A stretch of 64,000 nucleotides of DNA from Frondihabitans peucedani (GCF_039537585.1 NZ_BAABAU010000004.1:310001-374000), one strand, 5' to 3'. Positions 32,906-42,424 are shown, numbered from the stretch's first letter. Numbers and translations: made by a program. The notes: a model not told the origin generated them from the sequence alone.

Positions 32906-33856
32906 CTACCCCAGCATCCTGAGCCCGCCAGCAGCCCAGCCGACCGGCACGGGGTCGGAGATCGAACCGAGGAAGCCCCCGTCGGCGTCCGCCATATCGA
33001 AGGCGAGCAGGACCGGGGCGCCGGTGCGGTCGGGCAGGATCCGCCCGCTGTAGAGCCGCTCCGAGGCGAGCAGGCGCGCTCGGGCCACGTCGACCTCCTG
33101 CAGGGGCACCGACACCGGGACGCTCCAGATGCCGCCGGTCAGGCCCTGCGCTCGCGCGGCGTCGCTCAGGGCGGGCGTGTTGCAGGAGAAGAGCAGGACC
33201 GCGGCGCCGTCGACCTCGACGAGCTGCGGCACTTCGAGGTGGGCGAATCCGGCGCCCGGGCTACTGAGCGGAGGCTGCAGCGTCCACTCCTCGAGGTCGG
33301 GCGAGGTCGCGTGGCCGATCACGCCGCGATCGTCGTCGCTGCCGTGGTCGGCGCGCGCCGTGATCAGCATGTGCCAGGTGCCGGACTCCTGGTCGAGGTA
33401 CACCCACGGGTCTCGGAACGCCTCTTCCGGCCAGGTCGAGGTGCCCCAGGTCTCGTACCAGCGGGAGTCCGCCCGCACGAGCGGGCCGGGCTGCTTCGTC
33501 CAGGTGGTCAGGTCGGGCGAGGTGGCGACGCCGATCGTCTCGACGTTCCCGCCCCCGGGCCGGAACGACGCCCCGGTGTAGAACATCCGCCACAGCCCGT
33601 CCCGGCCGCGGACCACGCTGCCGGTCCAGGTCGCGGTCTCGTCGAACTCTCCGTCTGCGCCCGGCGGAAAGATCGGCCCGAGGTCGTCCCACTCGCGGAG
33701 GTCGCGGGAGGTCGCGTGGCCGAAGCGCGCGTTCCGGTGTCGCAGCTCGGGGTCGCCGAGGGACTTCGGGGCGTGCAGGTAGAAGAGGTGGAACAGGTCG
33801 CCGTCGTCGGCGAGCCAGAAGTCCCAGATCCAGGAGTCCGGAAGAGAGAAGGCCAT
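32906..33856 (-). CDS. GH32/GH43-like five-bladed beta-propeller glycoside hydrolase
   Basis: A 316-aa protein without a signal peptide. It has the layout of clan GH-J (GH32/GH68) enzymes: an N-terminal Asp in WIWDFWL, the FRDPWV (RDP) motif in the middle and HLEVPQL, whose Glu matches the acid/base position. Several SRDLREW/SPDLTTW/SPDLEEW blade motifs repeat. It likely acts on a small fructoside or related sugar inside the cell. Last gene of the LacI-linked transport operon, so its substrate is probably what the transporter brings in. Family placement between GH32 and GH43 is uncertain. Confidence 0.7.
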   Translation of the reverse strand: MAFSLPDSWIWDFWLADDGDLFHLFYLHAPKSLGDPELRHRNARFGHATSRDLREWDDLGPIFPPGADGEFDETATWTGSVVRGRDGLWRMFYTGASFRPGGGNVETIGVATSPDLTTWTKQPGPLVRADSRWYETWGTSTWPEEAFRDPWVYLDQESGTWHMLITARADHGSDDDRGVIGHATSPDLEEWTLQPPLSSPGAGFAHLEVPQLVEVDGAAVLLFSCNTPALSDAARAQGLTGGIWSVPVSVPLQEVDVARARLLASERLYSGRILPDRTGAPVLLAFDMADADGGFLGSISDPVPVGWAAGGLRMLG

Positions 33857-33889
33857 CGGTGTGTCGTCCAGTCTCGGTCGCGCGCGGTG

Positions 33890-35080
33890 TCAGGCGGCAG
33901 CGGGTGCGGTCAGGGCCTGGCGGAGCGCCTCGACGATTCGGGTCGCGCGGTCGTCGTCGGCCTCCATCCGGTTCGTCAGGAAGGCGAAGCCGATCCGGGC
34001 GTCGAGGTCGGCGAAGGCGACCTGCCCTCCGGCTCCGTCGTGACCGATGCTCGACGACCCCAGGTAGCGCCGCGCCTCGGAGTCGAGCTGCACGCCGCGA
34101 CCCCACCTCGGCCAGGGCGGGGGCGAGGAGAAGACCGGGGCGCCTTCCGATCGGACGACCGCGACGGCCCGAGCCGTCTCGTCGTCCACCAGCCGGACTC
34201 CGTCGGTCTCGGCGACGACCGCCGACCAGAACGCGGCGAGCGCGTGCGCCGTCGCGATGCCGCCCGCACCGGGGATCTGCGCGGCCTGGACGTCGGGGCG
34301 GTTGAACCCCTCCCCCGGGCCGACGAGCTCGACGGGCAGGGCTCCACCGAGGGTCAGGGCGCGCTGGGGCCAGACGGACGCGCCCGCGTCGATGGCCTCC
34401 CGCTGCCGGAGCGTGAGCGCCCGGAGGGTGCGTCCGACCTGCAGGGTGGCCGCGTCTCCGGCGCGATCGGACGGGAGGCCGATCCAGGCGTCGATGCCGA
34501 GCGGGTCGGTGGCGAGCCGGGAGAGGTAGGCGCCCGGCATCGAGCCGGTGACGCGGCGGACGATCTCGCCGGTGAGCCACCCGTGCGTGATCGCGTGGTA
34601 CGCCCAGCCCGAGCCCGGACGCCAGAGCGGCTCCTGGTCGGCGAGCAGGGCGACGGAGCGATCCCAGTCGAGGAGGTCGTCCGTCGTCCAGTCGACGACC
34701 GGCGCGGAGAGTCCCGCCCGGTGCGCCACGGCGTCGCCGACGGTGACCTCGGCCTTTCCGGCCCGGCCGAACTCGGGCCAGTAGCGGGCGACCGGCGCGT
34801 CGTAGTCGAGGAGGCCGTCCTGCACGAGGCGGGCGATCAGGATCGACATCACGCCCTTCGTCGCGGAGAAGATCACGCTGGGCGTGGCGGACGTCCAGGC
34901 CCTGCCGGTCTCGGCGTCGGCGGTGCCGCCCCAGAGGTCGACGACGGTGCGTCCGTCCTGCCGGATCGACAGCCCGGCGCCGCTGGCCCCGTCTTCTGCG
35001 AGTGCGGCCTCGAAGGCGTCGCGGACCCCGTCGAACCCGGGCTCGACGGTGCCGGAGGAGAGCGTCTCGGTTGCGGTCAT
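33890..35080 (-). CDS. serine hydrolase, beta-lactamase/EstB-like
   Basis: A 396-aa class C beta-lactamase-like fold protein. SATK (about 71) is the SxxK nucleophile motif, YHA is at the Y-x-N/S position, and HDGAGG near residue 345 stands for the third motif. No signal peptide, so a cytosolic esterase is more likely than a wall enzyme. It lies between the permease (7 bases) and the GH32-like gene in one operon, suggesting it removes an ester group (for example acetyl) from the imported sugar. That is inference. Confidence 0.82.
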   Translation of the reverse strand: MTATETLSSGTVEPGFDGVRDAFEAALAEDGASGAGLSIRQDGRTVVDLWGGTADAETGRAWTSATPSVIFSATKGVMSILIARLVQDGLLDYDAPVARYWPEFGRAGKAEVTVGDAVAHRAGLSAPVVDWTTDDLLDWDRSVALLADQEPLWRPGSGWAYHAITHGWLTGEIVRRVTGSMPGAYLSRLATDPLGIDAWIGLPSDRAGDAATLQVGRTLRALTLRQREAIDAGASVWPQRALTLGGALPVELVGPGEGFNRPDVQAAQIPGAGGIATAHALAAFWSAVVAETDGVRLVDDETARAVAVVRSEGAPVFSSPPPWPRWGRGVQLDSEARRYLGSSSIGHDGAGGQVAFADLDARIGFAFLTNRMEADDDRATRIVEALRQALTAPAAA

Positions 35081-35087
35081 GAGGCGA

Positions 35088-35912
35088 TCAGCCCTTCACG
35101 GCGCCCTGGAGGAGCGCCTTGATGAATTGCCGCTGGAAGACGACGTAGATGACGACGGTGGGCAGCATCACGAGGAGCGATGCGGCGAACAGCAGCGGGA
35201 GCGCGTCGATGTACTGCCCCTGGAAGGCGCCGAGGGCGCCGGCCGCGGTCCGCTTGTTCGGATCGGAGATCATGACCAGCGGCAGGAGGAACTGATTCCA
35301 GGTCCAGAGGAACAGCAGGATCCCGAGCGCCGACAGCGCGGGCGTCGCCAGAGGCATCTGGATCTGGCGGAACTCCTGCGAGATCGAAGCGCCGTCGACC
35401 CGGGCGGCCTCGGAGAGCTCCGGCGGGACACCGACGAAGTGAGCGCGCATCCAGAACACGCTGAAGGGCATGTAGAGCCCGATGAGGGGCAGGATCACGG
35501 CCCACTGCGTATTGATCACTCCGAACGAGGTCATCTGGTAGTAGAGCGGGATGACGATCGCCTCGAACGGGATCGTGAGGCCGAGGACCATCGCGATCAG
35601 GACGATGCGGGCACCGGGGATCCGGAGGTTGCCGAGCGCGTAGCCGGCGAGGGTCGACAGCAGGAGCGTCACCGGGACGGTCACGACCACGATGAACAGG
35701 CTCGACAGCATCAGCGGGCCGATGTTGCCCTGCGTGAACGCGGTGGCGAAGTTGCTCCACTGCGGGTGCAGCGGGATCGAGAAGCCGCTCGGGATCTTGT
35801 CGGGCGACTGCAGCGCCGCGGTGATCATGCTCGCGAACGGCAGGAGGGTCAGGAGGAGGACGACGACCAGCATGATCCGTCCGAGGACGAGTTCTGTCCG
35901 GCTCACGATCAT
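35088..35912 (-). CDS. carbohydrate ABC transporter permease (MalG-like)
   Basis: A 274-aa permease with six membrane segments and the EAA loop EAARVDGASISQEFRQIQMPLATP for contact with the ATPase. No ATPase is encoded nearby, as usual for actinobacterial sugar importers that share an MsiK-type ATPase. ATG 35912 shares a base with the stop of the upstream permease (TGATG). Confidence 0.92.
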   Translation of the reverse strand: MIVSRTELVLGRIMLVVVLLLTLLPFASMITAALQSPDKIPSGFSIPLHPQWSNFATAFTQGNIGPLMLSSLFIVVVTVPVTLLLSTLAGYALGNLRIPGARIVLIAMVLGLTIPFEAIVIPLYYQMTSFGVINTQWAVILPLIGLYMPFSVFWMRAHFVGVPPELSEAARVDGASISQEFRQIQMPLATPALSALGILLFLWTWNQFLLPLVMISDPNKRTAAGALGAFQGQYIDALPLLFAASLLVMLPTVVIYVVFQRQFIKALLQGAVKG

Positions 35913-36877
35913 CAGTCGCGCTCCCTCGTGAGTCGTTGGATGGGCAGGACGATGATGAGCACGAAGACCAGCAGGACCACGCCGAAGGCGGAGGCGAGGC
36001 CGACCTGGCTCTGCACGAAGGCGAGCCGGAAGATGAAGATGCCGGGCACGAGCGTCGTGGTGCCGGGCCCTCCCTTCGTCGTCGTGTAGATGACGTCGAA
36101 TGCGCTGAGCGCCGAGATGACGGTGATCGTCGTCAGGACGGCGATCTCCTGGCGGACTCCGGGCAGCGTGATCGTGAAGAACTCGCGGAACCAGCCGGCG
36201 CCGTCGAGGCGGACCGCCTCGTAGAGGGAGCCGTCGATCTTGCCCATCCCGGTGAGGAGGAGCACGGTGCAGAGTCCGGTGAGGACCCACGATCCGATCA
36301 GGCCGACCGCCGGGAGCGCGGTGCTGAAGTTCGCCAGCCACGAGGTGGTCAGGAAGCCGAGCCCGACGGCGTCGAGGATGGCGTTGATGGTGCCGGTCTG
36401 CGCGTACATCCACGACCAGGCGATGCCGGCCGCGACGAGGGGAACGATCTGCGGGAGGAACAGGATGGTGCGGGCAGCGGACGCGAACGGCCCCTGCTTC
36501 ATGTTCCGCAGGAGGCTGGACAGCGCCAGGCCCGCCACGACGGGGATGCCGGTGAAGAAGACGATCAGGATCAGCGCGTTGAAGATCGGCGTCAGTTGCG
36601 ACGGATCGGTGAAGATCTCGACGTAGTTGCCGAGACCGACCCAGGTCGCGACACCGATCCCGTTCCAGTCGAACAGCGAGTACTGGATGGCCGTCCCGAG
36701 CGGGTACAGGACGAAGAGGGCGTACGCGAGGAGGGCGGGGAGCACCATGAGCCAGCCGACGAGCACGAGCCGACGGCGGGGGCTGCGGCGCCTGCGAGGC
36801 GCGGGAGAGGGGCCCGGACGGGCCGGGGCAGGCGTGGCGCCCGCCCCGGCCGGACCGGATTCGGTGATCGAGCTCAC
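35912..36877 (-). CDS. carbohydrate ABC transporter permease (MalF-like)
   Basis: A 321-aa permease with a Pro/Arg-rich cytosolic N-tail of about 35 residues, six to seven membrane segments and the EAA loop YEAVRLDGAGWFREFFTITLPG. Partner of the next permease. GTG start overlapping the binding-protein stop as GTGA. Confidence 0.92.
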   Translation of the reverse strand: MSSITESGPAGAGATPAPARPGPSPAPRRRRSPRRRLVLVGWLMVLPALLAYALFVLYPLGTAIQYSLFDWNGIGVATWVGLGNYVEIFTDPSQLTPIFNALILIVFFTGIPVVAGLALSSLLRNMKQGPFASAARTILFLPQIVPLVAAGIAWSWMYAQTGTINAILDAVGLGFLTTSWLANFSTALPAVGLIGSWVLTGLCTVLLLTGMGKIDGSLYEAVRLDGAGWFREFFTITLPGVRQEIAVLTTITVISALSAFDVIYTTTKGGPGTTTLVPGIFIFRLAFVQSQVGLASAFGVVLLVFVLIIVLPIQRLTRERD

Positions 36878-38223
36878 TTGGCGGCGAGGTCCTTCTCGTA
36901 GAACGCCTGCGTGGCCTTGAGGAACGCCGAGGGCGACAGCTTGTCGGTCAGCAGCAGCTGCTCGTTCGGCTGGAGGGAGCCCTGGTAGATGCCGGCGGTG
37001 CTGTTGGCCATGAAGTCGACGAACCCGTCGTCCTCACCGACCTTCGCCGACAGGTCGAGCGCCTGCTTGGTCAGGGTGCCGGACGCGACCGTGGGCAGGG
37101 CCTCGCTCGGGTCGCCTCCGGGTGCAGCACCGGTGACGTCGACGACGATCTGCCGGGCCTTCTTGTTGGTGGCGATCCAGTTCAGGAAGAAGGCGGTGGC
37201 GTCGGCGTGCTTCGACTTCGAGGGGATGGCGAACGTGTTGCCCGTGCCCATCGCGACGTACTTCGAGTCGGCCTTCACCCCGGGCTGGAGGAAGAACTGC
37301 GCCTTGCCCTTTCCGAGGGCCTTGTCGACGTTCGCGGCGTCCCAGTTGCCGTCCCACATGAACAGGCCCTTGCCGGAGGTGAAGTTCGACACCATCGTCG
37401 TGTAGTTGATGGCGTTCACGTCGGAGGGCAGGTAGCCCTTCTTCGCCCAGTCCTGGAAGGTCGACGCACCCTTGAGGGCCGCAGCCGTCTGGATCGTCGC
37501 CCCGGGCTTGTTGAACATCCAGTCGACGAGCTTCTGCTTGTCGCCGTACTGGTTGATCAGCGCCTGCAGGGTGAAGGTGCCGACGCCGTCCTGCATGCCG
37601 GTCTGGATGGGCAGGACGCCCTTGTCCTTCGCCTTCTGCAGGTCGGCCTCGAGCTCGTCCATCGTCGTCGGGACCTCGGTGATCCCGACCTTGGAGGCGA
37701 GCTCGTTGTTCATGTAGATGCCGGTGACGGAGTACCCGATGCCGAACTGCCACAGGGACCCGTCGCCGCGCACGCCCTTGGAGTTCATCCTGGCTCCGGC
37801 CAGCTGGCCGGCCGGGAACTTCTTCCAGTCGTAGGCGTCGAAGTACGGGTCGAGGTTCGTCAGGAGCCCGTCCTTGACGGTGGTGCCGAGGGTCGACAGA
37901 CGGATCAGGTCGGGCGCATCGGAGCCGGAGAGGATCCGCGGCGTGTTGGCCAGCAGGTTCTGGAAGCTGTCGCGGGTGAGCTTGAACGTCACGTTGGGGT
38001 ACTGCTTCGTGAACTCGTCCGCGAGGTCCTGCGTCACGGGGAAGCCGGTCTCGTCGTAGATGTTCAGCGTCACCTTGCCCTTGGGGGCGGAGGTCGAGAC
38101 CGTGCCGGACGTCTTCGCGGTCGTCGGGCCGCTGCCGGGGGCGCAGCCGGCGAGGGCGAGCATCGCCGACGCCGCCACGACTGCCACGGCGGTGAGTCGC
38201 CGGGCTCTCTTGTTCACTGCCAT
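36874..38223 (-). CDS. extracellular solute-binding lipoprotein (family 1, sugar)
   Basis: A 449-aa protein with a lipoprotein signal (LALAGC) and the MalE-like domain: YNDETGFP-type opening, PDLIRLS, and FMWDGNW where aromatic residues would stack on sugar. It brings an oligosaccharide to the two permeases. ATG 38223 has AGGAG 9 bases upstream. A LacI-type palindrome lies about 40 bases upstream, and the LacI gene is divergent. Confidence 0.92.
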   Translation of the reverse strand: MAVNKRARRLTAVAVVAASAMLALAGCAPGSGPTTAKTSGTVSTSAPKGKVTLNIYDETGFPVTQDLADEFTKQYPNVTFKLTRDSFQNLLANTPRILSGSDAPDLIRLSTLGTTVKDGLLTNLDPYFDAYDWKKFPAGQLAGARMNSKGVRGDGSLWQFGIGYSVTGIYMNNELASKVGITEVPTTMDELEADLQKAKDKGVLPIQTGMQDGVGTFTLQALINQYGDKQKLVDWMFNKPGATIQTAAALKGASTFQDWAKKGYLPSDVNAINYTTMVSNFTSGKGLFMWDGNWDAANVDKALGKGKAQFFLQPGVKADSKYVAMGTGNTFAIPSKSKHADATAFFLNWIATNKKARQIVVDVTGAAPGGDPSEALPTVASGTLTKQALDLSAKVGEDDGFVDFMANSTAGIYQGSLQPNEQLLLTDKLSPSAFLKATQAFYEKDLAAK

Positions 38224-38263
38224 GGGGAACGACTCCTTCGTCGGGTGGGGTTTGGTGAAGAGT

Positions 38264-38279
38264 GCTAAAAGCATTTAGC
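38264..38279. promoter_or_regulatory. LacI-type operator of the sugar operon
   Basis: GCTAAA-AGCA-TTTAGC is a perfect 6-bp inverted repeat with a 4-base centre in the divergent gap, 41 bases before the binding-protein start and 110 before the LacI start. Its place and symmetry make it the likely binding site of the adjacent LacI regulator. Confidence 0.65.
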
Positions 38280-38389
38280 CTCGGTAGGTATCGAGTGTCG
38301 ACCTTGTGCGTTCGCGTGTCAAGGGGGGCGCTCGCAGAACCGCTCTCGGCGTGTCGTCGAGGCATTACACTCGGGGCTCAGGAGGCGAT

Positions 38390-39418
38390 GTGACGGCGAA
38401 GCGGGCGACGCTGGCAGACGTCGCACGAGCCGCCGGGCTCTCTCCGACGACCGCGTCGCAGATCCTGAACGGCACTCCGAACGGCCGGTTCTCCGACGAC
38501 AGCCGCCGACGCGTCCAGGCTGCGGCAGCGGCCCTCAACTACCGTCCGAACATGGGCGCGCGGGCTCTCCGCACCGACAAGTCGCTCACGATCGGCTTCG
38601 TCTCCGACGTCGTGGCGACGACGCGATTCGCCAGCGGCCTCATCCGAGGGGCCGTCGAGGCGGCTCAGCAGGCCGGGCACGTCATGCTCGTCGTCGAGTC
38701 CGGAGGCGACCGGGCACGCGAGGCCGAGGCGGTCGCGGCGGTGCTCGACCGGCAGGTCGACGGCATCATCTTCGCCACCATGCAGGCCCGCAGGATCGAG
38801 ACGCCGGCAGTCCCCGAGGGAACGCGGGTGGTCATGCTGAACGCGACCACCGAGCCGCACCGCACGTCCGTCCTGCCCGACGAGCGGGCCGGCGGGCGCC
38901 GAGCCGTCGACCTCCTGGCCGAGGCCGGCCACCGGGACGGCATCGCGCTCATCGGCCGAAACCTCGACAGCGAGCGGGATCCGTCCCGCTCCGCGACGGT
39001 CGGGCAGCGGACCGACGGCATCCTCGGCCGCCTGACGGAGCTGGGCATCCGGCTCGCTGCCGAGAAGCGGAGCTCGGAGTGGGAGCTCGAGGACGGCTAC
39101 CGGCTGACCCGGGAGCTCCTGGAGGAGCGGACCGACGTCCGGGCGCTGATCTGCATGAACGACCGCCTCAGCTTCGGCGCCTACCGGGCCTGCCAGGAGT
39201 GCGGCCTCGAGGTCGGTCGCGACATCTCCGTCGTGTCGTTCGACGACGACGAGATCGCCTCCTACCTCCAACCGCCGCTCACGACCATCGCGCTGCCCTA
39301 CCAGGCGATGGGCCGGAGGGCCGTCGACCTCATCCTCGGCGACGAGGAGGCGGGCGGGCAGGTGCTGATCTCGATGCCCGCGATCGTCCGCTCCTCGATC
39401 GCCCCGCAGACGGGCTGA
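38390..39418 (+). CDS. LacI family transcriptional regulator
   Basis: A 342-aa regulator. The HTH is at the start (TLADVARAAGLSPTTASQILNG), followed by the hinge helix (ALNYRPNMGARALRT) and a periplasmic-binding-protein-like sensor domain (IGFVSDV..., VVSFDDDEIASYLQPPLTTI). GTG 38390 with AGGAGG 6 bases upstream is chosen over a longer frame. Divergent from the sugar operon; expected to repress it until its sugar is present. Confidence 0.92.
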   Translation: MTAKRATLADVARAAGLSPTTASQILNGTPNGRFSDDSRRRVQAAAAALNYRPNMGARALRTDKSLTIGFVSDVVATTRFASGLIRGAVEAAQQAGHVMLVVESGGDRAREAEAVAAVLDRQVDGIIFATMQARRIETPAVPEGTRVVMLNATTEPHRTSVLPDERAGGRRAVDLLAEAGHRDGIALIGRNLDSERDPSRSATVGQRTDGILGRLTELGIRLAAEKRSSEWELEDGYRLTRELLEERTDVRALICMNDRLSFGAYRACQECGLEVGRDISVVSFDDDEIASYLQPPLTTIALPYQAMGRRAVDLILGDEEAGGQVLISMPAIVRSSIAPQTG

Positions 39419-39422
39419 CGAG

Positions 39423-39510
39423 CCCGCCTGGCGCATGGCCCGCCTGCCGCGTGTCCCGCCTGCCGCGTGTCCCACCTGCCGCGTGTCCCGCCTGGCGCAT
39501 GTCCCACCTT
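39423..39510. repeat. 16-bp tandem repeat, five and a half copies
   Basis: Units of the form CCCGCCTGCCGCGTGT (variants CCTGGCGCATG and CCCACC) follow head to tail at 39423, 39439, 39455, 39471 and 39487, ending with half a unit. It lies just after the LacI stop, in the gap before the AraC gene. No coding frame with a ribosome site covers it. Confidence 0.85.
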
Positions 39511-39660
39511 CTGGGGCGAGATCGGGCGGCGTCTCTCCAGCACTCTGGTAGTGACCGCTCCTCCGGGGCACGCTCGGCACGCGCAGCAGACGACTGCACG
39601 GCCGAGGGGTCCGACGCCTGACCAGCGCCCGGCTCGGGGAGGCGAGGATCAGGAGCGACC

Positions 39661-40671
39661 ATGACGAGCACCTACCTTCCCCCCAGCCGTCCGATACTCC
39701 GTGTCGGCGCCGACGGCCCTGCCGCGGCGCCCGACTTCGAGCGCCTCGAGTGGTCGACCGACTGCATGGAGGAGGCCCGAGCCCGCCTCGAGGCCGTGTA
39801 CGACGGCCGGCAGTTCCGCGCCAAGGCGGGGCCGGAGACATTCGCGTTCCGCTTCGCCTCCTCCGGCGACTCGCGGCTGAGCCTGCAGACGGGGTCGTTC
39901 CTCGGGCACATCCAGGGCGTCATCCCGTGGTCGCGCGACTACGTCCTGACCTGGTTCCGGTCGGGCTCAGTCACGGTCGACCACCCGCTCGGGCAGTTCA
40001 CCAGCGTCGGCGCGCGCCCGTTCCTGCTCCCGACGGAGACGTCGTACTCGTTCTCGATGACGCCCCACCGGCACGGCATCGTCCTGATCGACGCGGCGTT
40101 CTTGGAGCGCGTCGCCGCGGAACGCCACGGCCGGCACCCGCAGCGCATCGTCTTCGATCTCGCCGCCGTCCCGACCGATGACGAGGTCGCCCGGTGGCGG
40201 GCCGCTCTCGGCGAGGCCACGCCCGTCATCGTGCGCCCCTCGGCGCGACCCGAGGAACGCGAGGCCGCCCAGGCCGCGCTGGTGCGGGCGGTCCTCGACC
40301 TGTTCCCCTGGCGCGCCGTCGACGTCCCCGACGTCGTCCGCACCGAACGGACGAGGCGGCTGCGCCTCGCGGTCGAGTTCGTCCACGAGCACGCCGACCA
40401 GCAGCTCACCGCCGCCGACATCGCCGGGGCTGCGGACATGAGCGTCCGGACCCTCCAGCAGGTCATGAGCGACAACCTCGGCTCCAGCCCGACGACCTAC
40501 CTCCGTGACGTCCGCCTCGACCGGGTCCGGCAGGACCTCCTGTCCGCGACCCCCGCCACGGCACGGGTCTCCGAGGTCGCCCGCCAGTGGGGCTTCGGCA
40601 ACCTCGGACGGTTCTCGTCGGCCTACGTCGCCCGCTTCGGCGAGTACCCCCGCACCACACTCGCAGGCTGA
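39661..40671 (+). CDS. AraC family transcriptional regulator
   Basis: A 336-aa regulator with an N-terminal AraC-binding-like region (FRFASSGDSRLSLQTGSFLGHIQG..., PTETSYSFSM) and a C-terminal double HTH (about 235-335: LTAADIAGAADMSVRTLQQVM, then VSEVARQWGFGNLGRFSSAYVARFGEYP). AGGAG precedes the ATG. It is not next to an obvious target operon; the following GT-C gene on the same strand is the nearest candidate. Confidence 0.9.
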   Translation: MTSTYLPPSRPILRVGADGPAAAPDFERLEWSTDCMEEARARLEAVYDGRQFRAKAGPETFAFRFASSGDSRLSLQTGSFLGHIQGVIPWSRDYVLTWFRSGSVTVDHPLGQFTSVGARPFLLPTETSYSFSMTPHRHGIVLIDAAFLERVAAERHGRHPQRIVFDLAAVPTDDEVARWRAALGEATPVIVRPSARPEEREAAQAALVRAVLDLFPWRAVDVPDVVRTERTRRLRLAVEFVHEHADQQLTAADIAGAADMSVRTLQQVMSDNLGSSPTTYLRDVRLDRVRQDLLSATPATARVSEVARQWGFGNLGRFSSAYVARFGEYPRTTLAG

Positions 40672-40776
40672 CCCACCGCGGCCGAAGACTGGCTGAGCAT
40701 TCTGGGAGGCCTCTGGGACGAGGACTCGCACGGTGAGGTGTCCAGTACCTCCGCCCGCGACCCCGAGAACGGACCG

Positions 40777-42396
40777 ATGTCCTCCGCACCGCCTCTCCCC
40801 CGCACCCCTCGCCCCAGCCACGGAGACAGCGACGGAGACGATCGCAGCGACCGCGACCGCACCGACGACCGCGCAGGATCGGCGGGCACCCGCCGGAGCA
40901 GGGTCACCGACGCCGTCCTGGTCGGCCTCGCCGCGACCGCGATCGCCGTCCTCTTCTCGTGGGTCCCGTCGCTCTGGTACGACGAGGCGGCGACCGTCGT
41001 CTCGGCCACCCGCTCGTGGGCCGCGCTCGGCCGGATGCTCACCACCGTCGACGTCGTCCACGCGACCTACTACGCCGGCATGCACCTCTGGTTCGACGTC
41101 GTCGGGTACTCGCCATTCACGCTCCGACTCCCCTCGGCGCTCGCGACGGGCGGTGCGGCCGCGCTGACCGTCGTCCTGGGCAGGATGCTCGCCACGCGCC
41201 GGATCGGACTCCTCGCCGGAGTCGTGTTCTGCGTCCTCCCGCGGGTCACCTGGATGGGCCTCGAGGGCCGCTCCTTCGCCCTCGGCACCCTGCTGGCGGT
41301 GGCCTCGACGATCCTGTTCGTGACGGCCGCGAGGCGCAGCGCCCGGCGCTGGTGGATCGCGTACGCGGCCGTCGCGATCCTGAGCTCGGCGGTGTTCCTG
41401 TACCTCGTGCTGGTCGTCGTCGCGCACGGCGTCTCGGCGGTGCTCGCCCTGCTGCGAGCCCGGAAGCGGCACGCGGGCCTGCGGGCGTCGGGCTGGGCGA
41501 CCAGCCGCCCGATCCTGCGCTGGACCCTGGCGGCCGCGCTGACGGTCGTCGCGATCCTGCCCCTGGCCGTGCTGGCCTCGCGGCAGTCGGGGCAGATCCA
41601 CTGGATCCCGAGGCCGAGTCTGCACACGGTCGAGGAGGTCGTCACGACGCAGTGGTTCTACGAGAACGGCGCCTTCGCCGCGGTGGCGTGGGCGCTGATC
41701 CTGATCGGTGTCGTCGCAGCGCTTCGGAGGCCCGGACAGGCCGAGGGGCGGACGGCGCGCGACGTCCTCCTGATCGCAGCGCCGTGGATGGCGGTGCCGA
41801 CGCTCGGCCTGATCGCCGTCTCGCTGGTGCACACCCCGCTCTACTCGCCGCGCTACGTGACGTTCGGGGCTCCGGCCGCGGCGCTGGCGATCGCAGTCGG
41901 GCTCGACCGCCTGCCGTGGCGGCGGGCCGTGCCGCTGCTCGTCGCCGTGCTCGTCGCCCTGTCGCTGCCGACGATCGTCGCCCAGCGCCAGGTCACCGCG
42001 AAGGACGACTCCGCCTGGAACCGGGTGGCCGCGCTCGTCTCCCGCGAGCGAGCTCGGGAGCCGCGCGACACGAGGGACGCCGTCGTCTACGGCCCGGTCG
42101 ATCGGCACCCGCTGACGACATCGCGGATCATCGCCGACAGCTACCCGACGGCGTTCCGCGGACTCGACGACATCGCGCTGCGCACGCCCGCGTCGGAGAC
42201 CGACCGGATGTGGGCGAGCGACCGCCCCCTCGGCTCGGTCCTCGGGAAGGCGCAGGATGCGCGGTCCGTCTGGCTCCTGACCGGCACGGCGCACGACATC
42301 GCGACGACCCTGACGCCCGAGCTGCGGCGCGACGGCTTCCACGTCGGGCAGAGCTGGCGGGTGAGCCGGACGATCGTCGTCCGCTACGACCGCTGA
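40777..42396 (+). CDS. GT39-like GT-C membrane glycosyltransferase (copy 2)
   Basis: A 539-aa paralogue of the protein at 6342-7913. The same marks occur in order: PSLWYDEAATVVSATRSW (acidic site in the first loop), HATYYAGMHLWF, PFTLRLPSALA and, near the end, YPTAFRGLDDIAL (YPAGFRGLDDVAL in copy 1). About eleven membrane segments; an Asp/Arg-rich cytosolic N-tail. Start is uncertain: ATG 40777 is used, GTG 40738 is possible. Unlike copy 1 it has no wall-polymer gene beside it. Confidence 0.83.
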   Translation: MSSAPPLPRTPRPSHGDSDGDDRSDRDRTDDRAGSAGTRRSRVTDAVLVGLAATAIAVLFSWVPSLWYDEAATVVSATRSWAALGRMLTTVDVVHATYYAGMHLWFDVVGYSPFTLRLPSALATGGAAALTVVLGRMLATRRIGLLAGVVFCVLPRVTWMGLEGRSFALGTLLAVASTILFVTAARRSARRWWIAYAAVAILSSAVFLYLVLVVVAHGVSAVLALLRARKRHAGLRASGWATSRPILRWTLAAALTVVAILPLAVLASRQSGQIHWIPRPSLHTVEEVVTTQWFYENGAFAAVAWALILIGVVAALRRPGQAEGRTARDVLLIAAPWMAVPTLGLIAVSLVHTPLYSPRYVTFGAPAAALAIAVGLDRLPWRRAVPLLVAVLVALSLPTIVAQRQVTAKDDSAWNRVAALVSRERAREPRDTRDAVVYGPVDRHPLTTSRIIADSYPTAFRGLDDIALRTPASETDRMWASDRPLGSVLGKAQDARSVWLLTGTAHDIATTLTPELRRDGFHVGQSWRVSRTIVVRYDR

Positions 42397-42424
42397 GCCC
42401 GAGGCCCCAGCACGAGGCCGGCGG

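Noticed and set aside
39423-39510. Possible CRISPR array
   Set aside because: Repeats are directly adjacent with no spacers, only 16 bp, and no cas genes are nearby.
39298-39543. 81-aa minus frame with repeated Ala-Gly-His residues
   Set aside because: It only translates the 16-bp DNA repeat and has no ribosome site.
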